Source: Apteryx mantelli (taxonomy: Eukaryota > Chordata > Aves > Apterygiformes > Apterygidae). Taken from it: a stretch of 64,000 bases of DNA. The notes under the pieces were generated by a model. The model was not told where the DNA came from. It was given only the letters and a program-made list of their open reading frames with translations, and ran no database searches. Shown here in pieces: positions 1 through 9,939 of this stretch; the stretch's first letter is position 1, and each line of letters opens with the position of its first letter. The position numbers and the translations under genes were made by a program. The stretch lies in NCBI RefSeq assembly GCF_036417845.1, contig NC_089979.1:24121958-24185957 (forward strand). The letters run 5' to 3'.

Positions 1-4
1 CTGC

Positions 5-161
5 CCCCCACTGACACTCCCTTTCTGGGTGAGATCCCATCGGCCCACTGACACCCCATTGCCATGTGGGATCAGCTTGTGGCCTCCCCACAGACACCCC
101 CTTTCCCTGTGGGATCGGCCCACTGCCCCCCAAAGACATCCCATTGCTGTGGGGCCAGTCC
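5..161. repeat. GC-rich minisatellite, about four diverged units
   Basis: Four imperfect units of about 33-43 bp follow one another. Each begins with a CCCACTGACAC-like or CCCCACAGACAC-like start, continues with CCC(A/T)TTGC or CCCTTTC, and ends in TGTGGGATC-GG or a variant. The array touches the left edge of the window, so it may extend outside. The overlapping open frames here are by-products of the repeat and are not genes. Confidence 0.65.
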
Positions 162-2142
162 TTGTCCACACACCCCCACACTGCGGCAGGTTTTGCCCCC
201 ACCCGAGGCCCCCCCACACACCCTGAGTCCCCAGTGCCACCGCGGGGGGAGCAGCCACCAGCTCTGCTCCCAGGCCTCCCCGATGCACCACCCCTCTCCC
301 AAGTTTTGCCGTGTGTTTAACCGCAGAGGCATCGCGCCCGCTAGGAAAGGGATGCCCCCAGGCGCGAGGCCAGTGGTCTCCCGCCACACTCCCTTGGGGC
401 CCTGCAGCCCCGGCAGGGGTGCCCGGTGTGGGGGCACCACAGCCATGGGGCAGCGCCTCGGCCCCCCGGCGCCCCCCGCCCCCAGGAGACCGTACCCAAG
501 GGCCAAGTCTCCCCTCCGTGCCGGGGACTCCTCTACATCACAACACTGCTGGAAGGTGGTTTTCCTTTTTCTGTTGGTTTGTTAAATGCTACAGGCTTGA
601 CACGGCCCAAAAGCGTGGAGCGGGCATGGCAGGGCAAGCAAGGGCCCCTGCAGCACGACAGCACCCGGTGTTTTCAGAGCACCATCAAATACATCCTGCC
701 CCGACACCGTCGCTTGCCTTCCTCCTCCCCTTCAGCACCACAGACCCCTTCACACACAGCTCTCATCCCTTTGAAATCGCTCAAAAATACAGTGGACGAG
801 TCCAGCAGGGACAGTCCCTGCCTGGGTTAAGAGCCAATTCTGTTAGGAACCAACAATTACGTATAAACGGCTTGTTTAACTCTTGTCTAGTCCTTGCTTA
901 CCAAAACAACATCTTTCCTCCCCAGTACCCTCAGCGAAGGGTGTGCATGGAGGCCAGGCCTCCAGCTGGGGGCTGCGCGCAGCCACTTTGCTGATGGGAA
1001 GCGACTGGTGCCGCCTCGCTCCTCGCCACGAGGAACGTGAACGAAACACACGGTCCCACCAGCCCTGCGAGAAGATACAGCTGCCTCCAAGTGCATCTAC
1101 CTCATCGACACTGGCCTCACTTCCGCTTTTTCTTTTCCCCAGTGTAATACTATTAAGCAGTAAACAGTTTTCACCTTCATACATTAAAATACAAATTACT
1201 AGTCATGATAGCCACATTTTGGCGCTCACCTTCTCATAGCTTTGACATTTTAAAAGAAAGAAAGAAAACAAAAAACCCACACAACACACTCCACCAAAGG
1301 CAAAGATGTTACAACAGGGTCACTAACGGTGGCTCAACAGATCACAGGTTTTGGGCTGTAAGGGCCGTGTCTCAATTGCAGGTGCTTATAGCACCTAACA
1401 GAGTGGGCACCTTGATTTCTGCCAACTTCAAGCAAAGCACCATGCATGACAATAGCTTAAGCTGGATGTTGCTGGCATCCAGTCTCCTCAGCTCTGCAAA
1501 ATGCCTATTTTCTAGTCCTCACCACAAAGAAAGTCTTCTAGTTGTGAATCAAAGGGAAAGAAAAACACAGAGTATCCTCTGCTCATGCCTACTGGCATTT
1601 GGAAACAATCTTTGTGAACTCTCTATATTGCACCAGTTCATCTCAAGAAATGTAATTCCTTGTCACAATCCATAACTTCCTTTATTATTTATAGAAGAAT
1701 TCAGTCCTTGTGATTTCTGCACTAACTGCGGGAAAGGGTTAAATTTACCTATGCAAAAATACACTGCAGTATTCATAGTGTGTATTAATAACTATCATGT
1801 TCTACCTGTCCACTATAGACAGCCAGTCCAGGTTTTATACATCTTGTCTACAGTCAACTTTTAAAATATCTGTATCAACTAGCAGTTATCAGCTAAGAAG
1901 AGCTAACATCAGCCACAAGGGGAAGAAAACTAATTAAAGTAAAATGAGCACTCAGGTTCATTGCACTTAACACCACCCATTTTCACGATGCCTAAAGCAG
2001 ACCCAGCTTCCAGCAAGCAGTTCTGCTGCTTGATCTCCACTGAGCTCCAAAAATAAGATATGAACTGTCATCTAGAAGCACATTTCTCACTGCACCAACT
2101 GTAGAGGGAATGTAGTCTTCTAAGATTTGGGTGAATCTTGAC

Positions 2143-2143
<1 letters not shown>
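162..2143. other. Intergenic; GC-rich to about 1.1 kb, then AT-rich
   Basis: The first kilobase is C/G-rich but poor in CpG, and gives long overlapping open frames in several phases and on both strands, which is what composition alone produces. None shows a protein family I recognise, and none has a plausible splice-bounded exon. From about 1.1 kb the sequence becomes ordinary AT-rich intergenic DNA. By synteny with other amniotes CCNE2 should lie somewhere to the left, but I cannot recognise any of its exons here. Confidence 0.5.
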
Positions 2144-2180
<37 letters not shown>

Positions 2181-2236
2181 ACCCCCCCCCCCCCAAAAAA
2201 AAAACCCACCACCACCACCACAAAAAACCAAACAGC
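2144..2236. repeat. A35-CCA-C13-A10-(CCA)n low-complexity tract
   Basis: A run of 35 A is followed by CCA, 13 C, 10 A and then several CCA/CAC triplets. It has the form of a mutated poly(A) microsatellite. No recognisable retroposon body precedes it. The exact homopolymer lengths are likely to be unreliable in an assembly. Confidence 0.85.
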
Positions 2237-5200
2237 CCCTCATGGATGTTAAATCAAGTCTTCCTCCCAGCCAACCTCAAATCAGCAAAGCAATTTTGGT
2301 ACATCAGGAATAAGTTCTGTGGCACACTGTGAAAGGAAATTTCAGAAATACTGTGAAATGAGCATTATTTTTAAATTGAATGGATTAGATTTACTGGGAA
2401 TTGGTCACAGTAAAAAGATTAAAATGACTATGCTGCTCATTTTTGCACACCTTTTGCTGTGAGCTGCTGTAGGCTGTGCGCCACAGAATTTGTGGTTTTG
2501 CTTCAGGAGTGGAAAATGCACCAGACCCTGTAAGTATTCTTGGCACTGTCAGCAGTTTCTCCCATAAATATTGGTCAGCAGCAGAGAAAAAAACAGAAGT
2601 TAACATGCAATAAAATCATACTGTAGACAATGAAATTATAGTTTTAATGCAAGCTAACGTGCTGACCTTTTGGTATGGCAATAAAGCTGAGGTGACTTAG
2701 TCTATACTAGGACATTTCCAAATCAGTTGACATGCTACATCCTCTTTCATTGTGCAGATGCCTCCTTAGGGGGGCTGGGTTTAAAAGAGAAAAGGATTTT
2801 TAGACTGCTTGAAATACACTCCATTTACTAAATAGCATCTGTGCTGGGATCCTGTAAATCCTTTTAGATTAGTCTAGGGCTTTTCAAGTTTTTCAAATCA
2901 TCACTTTCAGAATTTTTCTATTAGAGCTGTGAACCGCATTGGAAAGGTGGGGAAAACAGGGCCTTTCTCACAAGTTTACACAGCTGAAGTTGCTTTTCTT
3001 GGTTATCTTTTACAGACCTCTTGGCCTACAGCCTACTAGAGACGTATAAAGCACAGACTGAAAACCCTGTGGATTAATCCAGTTTCTAAGTGTGCTTAAT
3101 ACTGCTCTTCTCCCAGAGCTCCTGAATCCACCTGACAGTTTCCAAAGAAGGGAGCAGTATTTCATTATAAACAGAGCTCACTTGGTCATCTGGACACACC
3201 TCCACTACGATTATGATCAAAGCACAAGTTTACACAGGATATTGGGCCCGTATTCCCATTTTGTTGCAGTAAATATTTTAATGTGGTCATTTGTTCGGGC
3301 TGCTATACTTTGTCTTTCAGTCACATCTGGGTTGTCAATGCTTTGGAAAGGAGAGAGTGTCCATATTACAGTTATTAATAACCCATTAGTTAGAAGCAAA
3401 ATATAACAAGGAGCAAGCCTTTTAGTTATAAGCATATTAGTATGTCTTTCTAAGGTCAACACCAGCAACAGAGAGCATAGACAATAACCAGTTATTCACA
3501 ATCAGCCTATATGACAATCAGATCAGCTTAACGCAATCAGTGGTAACAATTTTTGTTACAGAAGATGCAACTCAAGAAAAAGTCAAGAAAAAATTAGCAG
3601 TTCCCTTACAATTTGTAGGGTCAGATCTATAACAGTATAACACAATATAATGCTGTATTTCCTTTGTGATTTGATGTCAATGCACATTTTTAAAGGTATA
3701 GGGGGGAGCAAAAAGAGTCAGAGTTACCAACCTCTTAAACCTGCATTTAGAAGTAGATGACATCACTTACCAGCAGTCATAAACCAAACTTACAGACCAT
3801 GTTCTTCTGGTTCTTGTTAGCAGCCTCTTTCTTTCTTCTTGAGATGATGCATCTTTCTCAGCAGTAAGAAGCTTGGAATAAACACAAAGTGGAATCAAAC
3901 CAGTTACCTTTTCCTTAAAGGCAGTCTATCTGTATCCTATCAGAGGCTCATATTTTGTGTATCTGAACACTTGAACCCCCACTTTCAACACACATAGAGA
4001 GAAACATCCTTGAAATACAACCTTTTTTATATTCAGCAGTTGATCTCCTGACCAACTCTCTGCCGCGCTCAGACCCCTATAAGGACACCATCACTGCATC
4101 AAGAAGCAGCACCTGTAACAAATAGCCAAGTGTTAAGTCTGTCTCCACCTACCATGCATTGGATTACCTACTTGCAGCTAAAGAAAATAGCAAGACCCAC
4201 TTTCCTTATGTTTTCCAAAATAGCTTCACTGCTGGGCTGTAAATGTGACACATTTTGAACCAGAAGATAGTTGTAAGTGGGGGAAAAGAAGGAATCTCAG
4301 GCCACAGAAAAGAGCCAGGTAGAATACGGATAAGATAACAGTACAGTGCTTTCTTTACCAAAGCTCATCCTCACCATGCCCTTCATGCCCCAGGGTGGGC
4401 AGCACATTAGCAACCCCCCCTCCCCTGCTACTGGCAGAAGTGGGCAGCTTGCTGCAGCAGCAGCAAGCCCTCTTCCCCCCAGGCCAGCCCCTGGCCTGGG
4501 GGCAGAGGCGGTCCTCATTCAGACTGACTCACATCACCTGGTCACACCTGTGGCCAGGGCCCTTAGCTCAAGGCTTTCCATCCCCAGCATGCACAGTGAA
4601 GAGCATCTGCTGTTGATGCTCCAGTATCCAAGCACTGCAGCAAAAACCCTTTTGATGCCCAGGGAACAAGAGATCACTTATGATTCTCTATATTGCTGAT
4701 CGTAGATCTCTCAAAGGGAAAGATGATTTGCAGTGGATAACACCCCATGATAAACTGCCTACCATCAGTAGATATTTGGTAATGATGAACCTATCAACTC
4801 AGCTGTTTGCTGGTTTCGCACAAGTCACAGAAGCCAAATTCCTCTCTCTCCTCATTTAATACCAGACTTGTCCATCTCCTCTTCCTCCATCTCACACCAC
4901 AGAACAGCTACACTCTGCCAAGTAGCTTGTTCTGCCAGCTGTCTTCGGTTGACGCTTTCCCCCTACACTTGGCATAGGGACACGAGTATGGGCAGGAGGA
5001 AACTGCAGATGAGATCTCAGGTTTTGCAGGTGAGATGCCAATTAAGTAACTAATCATGGGTTTGTTTACATGGGTCCTGAGAGGGTGCATATAAACTGAA
5101 GAAATGCACCCTCTCTTCTCCCTCTTTGTTCCCATGGGCTGTCTGATAAAGTTTCAGTTTTGACACCTGAAATTTCAATTTTGAAGCAATGCTTTCACTT

Positions 5201-6973
5201 CACAGCTGAGAACCCATGGCCACTATCAGCTGGGCTCAGCAGCAGTATTTCAACTACAGCTGAAATTCACTGCTGGGTGTACCCAAGGGGGTACCTCTGC
5301 CTATATCAGTCCTCCCTTTCTTAGTCATGATCTCAGCTTCCCTCTTCCCTTAGCAAAAATTGATAGTCAATGGCCGTTACCCACATGCCCCAAATGATCA
5401 TGGGACCCCCCATTCCCCGCTCTCTGTCTCTGTTAATTTTCTGTGGTGCCCCATTTCAGGGAATATAGGATTATTTTTTGTGCATAATGATATTTTTTAT
5501 TATACCACCTGACAGGTCAGCTTTTGCTTTGTACATAGCAACATGAAGGCTGCACTTCAGAAGGAAGTGTAAGTTTATGGCACAGTTCATGTTTGTGAGT
5601 TGAGATCTGAAGTCTGCTCCTGGCCTCTTGCCTGTTTTTGTTACTCTTATCTATTTTTTGCTATTACTTTTTTCCTTTGCTCCCCCATGAAATTACAATA
5701 TAGCTATCTGACTCACTAAGGTGTTTGAGGGTTCAGCTATCTGCATACAAAACTTTGGAACAAGTCAAGAGATTCATTTGCGACGTATTAGTTTTACAGC
5801 AGTAGCTCCAAGACAGGCAGAGGGCATTTTCATGGAGAAAAAGGCTGGCTGAGAAACAAAACTTCACTACACACCCTGTTAAGCCTCAGCCCAGTCCCGT
5901 TTACTTTAAAAAATTGATCTATTGCGACTGCATCATGGGAACAACTGCGCCGTAGCAGCATGAGTCTGTTCTTCTGATGAGTCATTTATGTATGTGTTAA
6001 AAAGACCAAAGCCTACATGCATCTGTGTCACTGAATGATGGAGGTGAGAGCATTTTGTGGTTATAAATATGCACCTAAAGAAGCCAGCGAGACAAAGAAA
6101 GCAAATACTGAACAGCTTGACAAGGAAACAGAGTGCTTCCAGCACAGGGTTAGGTCTCTGAGAGCAGTAATTAGTATGCTAGCTTCATGAGAGATGCACA
6201 AGGATTTATATAAACAGGAAAGTTAGCCTGTGAGGTGAGAATATAAGTTAATACGTTTTTTACTGATACGATTCTTTACATGAACATTTTTGTTTTGCCA
6301 AAGTGCTTTAAAAAAAAAGCTTATGTTTTGAAAGGCATCCAACCTAAATTTAAAAAGCTACATTGAGTCTGGAGTCAGCACCAAGAGGAACACAATCAGT
6401 ACGTTAGCTTATCTGCAGGGATATGATTATACAGGTGTAATTGGTCAAACTTTCTTGTGTAGAAAACGATAGCTCTTAGTATAAACACTGCTTAGATAAG
6501 CATACAGATCACATGATTGACATCTGAAAATGAAAGTTGTTACTCAAGTGTTTGCTCTGGGAAGACAGATGTTCTGTTCTTCAAATTCTGATTCAATGTC
6601 AGTTAAGCAGATCATTTTCTCTCCCAGTTTGTTCAATTTTAGAATTTGACAACTGCAAGTGACAGAATTGGAATCCTTGAAGTTAACAACATACATGATC
6701 AACACAAGTGGAAAAACATAACTATCAGGAATTACAGTCTGGAACCTGCTCTTCATCCTGTCACAGATACTGAGGGGAAAAAAAAGCACACAGAAATCCA
6801 GTGATCTACAGGTCTCCCATGGAAAAGATTGACTCAGGAGAAACACATACCTACAGATAATACAAGCTGATATGTGAGAGCAGCCAAAGAAGTAAAGTGG
6901 TTTGTTCATACTGGCGCTGCTTCCATTTACATGTGAAGTCAGTCCATGGGAGCAGACAGTCTGCATCAAAGCA
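2237..6973. other. Intergenic, no gene recognised
   Basis: This is AT-rich DNA with only short open frames. A GC-rich patch with CAG triplets lies at about 4390-4530, where overlapping frames of 73-117 codons look like composition artefacts. A TGAGTCA AP-1-type heptamer is at about 5978. I see no conserved coding signal, RNA gene or clear mobile element. Confidence 0.5.
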
Positions 6974-7131
6974 TGCTGAGAGAGCTGGCTGATGTCCTTG
7001 CAAGGCCAGTCTCCATCATCTTCAAAAAGTTATGGAGATCAGGGATCCCTAACAACTGAGGAAAGCAAATGTCACACCCACCTTCAAAAATGGGGAAAAG
7101 AACAGTCCAGACAACTAAAGGCCAGTGAGCC
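6974..7131 (+). mobile_element. CR1 LINE fragment, ORF2 region, sense
   Basis: The stretch reads as a degraded CR1 ORF2 segment upstream of the reverse transcriptase core: GAGCTGGCTGATGTCC, then an AAAGCAAATGTCACACCC-like stretch, a TTCAAAAATGGGGAAAAG-like stretch, and the phrase corresponding to 'NYRPVSL'. It stops abruptly against a CR1 piece in the opposite orientation. It carries frameshifts and is not coding. It may be the left part of the same sense copy whose 3' end lies at 8775-9014. Confidence 0.75.
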
Positions 7132-8722
7132 TGTTCTTTATGAAGGCGCTTTTTATGTTCAAGTGGAACTTCCTGTGTTTCAGTTTGTGCCCGTTGTGCC
7201 TCTTACCCTGTCACTGGGAACCACTGAAAAGAGCCTGGCCTTGTCCTTTGACACCCTCCCTTCAGGTACTTATGCACATTAATAAGATCCCCCCTCAGTC
7301 TTGTCTTCTCCAGACTGAAGAGTCCCAGCTCTCACAGCAACTTCTTGTATAAGAGATGCTCCAATGCCTTAAACATCTTGGTGGTGCTCACTGGACTCAC
7401 TCCAGTAGCTCCATGTCTCTCTCATATTGGGGAGCCCAGCTCCGGACCCAGCAGTCCAGATGCAGCCTCACCAGGGCTGAACAGAGGGGAAGAAACATCT
7501 CTCAACCTGCTGGCAACATTCTGCCTAATGCAGCCCAGGATGCCATTGGCCTTCTTGGCCACAAGGACACAGTGCTGGCTCATGATCAGCTTGTCCACCG
7601 GGAACCCCAGGTCCTTCTCTGCAGAGCTGGGTTGTTCCTCCCCAGGTGCAGGACTTCACTTCCCTTTTTTGAATTTCATGAGATTCCTCTTGGCCTATTT
7701 CACCAGAGGGCCTGTCAAGGTCCCTCTGAATGGAAGCACAGCCCTCTGGTATATCAACCATTCCTCCCAAATTTGCATTATCAGCAAACTTGCTGAGGGT
7801 GCACTCTGTCATATGATCCAGGTCATTAATGAAGATGTTACACAGTATTGGACACAGTATTTACCACTGGGGCACACTACTAGTGACTGGCCTCCAGCTG
7901 TATTTCATGCTGCTGATCAAAAGCCTCTGATAGCAGCAGTTCAGCTGGTTTTCCATCCACCTCAACATCCTTGCAAATTGATGAAAAATGGACTACATAA
8001 GCAGGTGTTATGGGAGACAGGGTTGAAAGTCTTGCTAAAGTTAAGGCAAATGACATCCACTGATCTCCCTTTGTCCACCAAGCCAGTCAACTCATCCCCT
8101 CTGCAAGTAGTCAGCATGTCTTTACAATCACCTTTTTGACCTTCCTACATTTGGAAATCATTTCCAGGATTATTTGCTCTATCACCTTCCCAGAGATCAG
8201 GGTGAAGCTGACTGACCTATAGTTCCCTAGATCCTCCTTCTTGAAGATAGGAGTGACATTTGCTTCCTTCTAGTTCTCAGGAACCTCCCCTGACCACCAA
8301 GACATTCCAGTGATAATCAAGAGTGGCCTTACAGTGACATCAGCCAGCTCCTTCAGCAATCACAGATGCATCCCATCAGGTCCTATGGACTAGTATATGT
8401 CCAGTTTCTTCCAGTGTTCCCTAACTTGCTCTTCCTCTGCTAAAGTTAAGTCTTCATTGGTCCAGGCTTGAGAATTTCTGAAGGCTGGTCTTACCAGTAA
8501 AGACCAAGGCAAAGGTGGCATGGAGTACCTCAGCCTTCTCCATGTCCTTTTTCATCAGATCTCCTGCCCCATTCAGCAGGAGGCCCCCATTTTCACTAGT
8601 TTTTCTTTTGCAGTTGATATACCTGTAGAAGCCCCTGTTGCCCTTTTTGTCCCTTGCCAGATTCAGTCCAGGCAGGCTTTGGCTTTCCTAACCCCATCCC
8701 TGCACCCTTGAACAGGGTCTGT
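7132..8722 (-). mobile_element. CR1 LINE copy, antisense, ORF2 through near the 3' end
   Basis: On the minus strand this reads as about 1.6 kb of CR1, starting upstream of the reverse transcriptase and running through the core. A decayed motif-A block equivalent to 'DFSKAFDTVSHN' is near 8020-8080, and the 'AGRNVASRLRD..PLFSPGEAAS' type 3' section is near 7440-7540. It ends shortly before the CR1 3' terminus. Stops and indels are frequent, so it is dead. The 264-codon plus-strand frame at 7345-8139 is an antisense shadow of this element and not a gene. Confidence 0.85.
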
Positions 8723-8774
8723 GCATTCCCTCTAGCTCACCTGTTTCCACCTTTCATGTGCCTCACAGCAGCCT

Positions 8775-9014
8775 TTAAGTACCAATGAGAGGTTGCCAAG
8801 ATGGAGACAGATTTTTCAGTGGTGCACACCAGGAGGACAAAAGGCAACGGGGGCGAGTTGAAGCAAGAGAGGTTCAGACCAGAGAAGGAAAAAACTTTCC
8901 CCCCTATGACAACGGCCAAGCATTGGAACAGGTTGCCCAAAGGATGTGCAGCTCTAGAGGATGTGAGGTCTAGAAACCTCAAGATCCCTTCCAACCCAAA
9001 TTATTCTGATTCAC
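8775..9014 (+). mobile_element. CR1 LINE 3' end, sense
   Basis: It shows the CR1 3' end order: a 'CAGTGGTGC..CCAGGAGGACAAAAGGCAACGGG' block, a 'GGAACAGGTTGCCCAAAGG' block, then 'GATCCCTTCCAACCCAAATTATTCTGATTC' in pieces. The last corresponds to the CR1 terminus just before the ATTCTATG repeats. The orientation is opposite to the neighbouring 7132-8722 copy. Confidence 0.85.
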
Positions 9015-9939
9015 AGCCTATGTTGAGGTAAAAGCCCCATCACACTTGAGTTAGATTTTTGTATATGTGGAGGGTAGCTGAGTTCATAGCAACATGTATA
9101 TATTCAGTTTAATATCTCAGGGAAGACCAAGCCTATGTGGGCAACAGCATCCATCAGTGGCCACAGTGAGCTGTGTAGAACGATCAGGCAGTGTTAGACT
9201 CACCATTACTGCTGAGTACACCTGTTACCAATAGGCGCTTGGTGCAAGGTGTCTAGCCTGTGTGGCAGCCAAGGAGACTAACCAGAGGTTTGTAGCAGAG
9301 AACATAGTCAAGTTGCCACTCCGATCACTGGTGTGTGACTAGCAGTCATTTCACTCAAGATGAAGACTAGTCAAAGCAGTCACTGGAAGAAAGCTGTATT
9401 TTCCACATACCCTTATGAGGAAGTGTCTTTTGTAATTTCATCATTTCCCTTCCATGGCAATTCAATACTAGCTTTTGCTCCCCCCATGCACACTTAAAAG
9501 CAGTAATAAATTCTCTGTCCTGTTCATCTACTGCACTTCTGCATGCTAATCAGGAAATGTAGCAGTTGGCAACAGAGAAGAGATTACGGGATAGGTAATG
9601 CTCCTTTGAACACGAATTGTCACTTGATCAAGTAATGCAAAATTGATCAAGTAACGCAAAAAAATTCCCAGAGGAATCTACATTTGAAATTGGCAAAGGA
9701 TAAGCAGAATTCTAATGCTAGTTCTTTGACTCTAATAGGGAAATTAGGTTAAAAAAAAGAACAACACACACACAGGTGACAATACCCAAGGAAGAGGTTA
9801 TTGCAGAATTCCTCCTGTAATGGAGCAGGAATTTTGAAATACAAGTGGACCTTTGCAGTTGAATCTTCCCTTATACCATACCCAAGGTGTGCTCAGACAT
9901 TCAGAATTTAACATACCTACAATATAAAAGGACAGATTC
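9015..9939. other. 3' flank of TP53INP1 / possible distal 3'UTR
   Basis: This 0.9 kb lies between the CR1 complex and the proximal poly(A) signal of TP53INP1. Read on the minus strand it would be transcribed if the gene uses a distal poly(A) site. An ATTAAA hexamer on the minus strand near 9107 is a candidate. It holds two miR-155 seed matches (9596-9602 and 9713-9719) and a 19-bp tandem repeat. No coding signal is seen. Confidence 0.4.
9624..9661. repeat. 19-bp tandem duplication
   Basis: The unit TTGATCAAGTAATGCAAAA is followed directly by TTGATCAAGTAACGCAAAA, with a single T/C difference. It lies between the two miR-155 seed matches downstream of TP53INP1. Confidence 0.9.

Noticed and set aside
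7345-8139. 264-codon plus-strand frame
   Set aside because: It is the antisense reading of a decayed CR1 retrotransposon whose minus-strand order of words is unmistakable.
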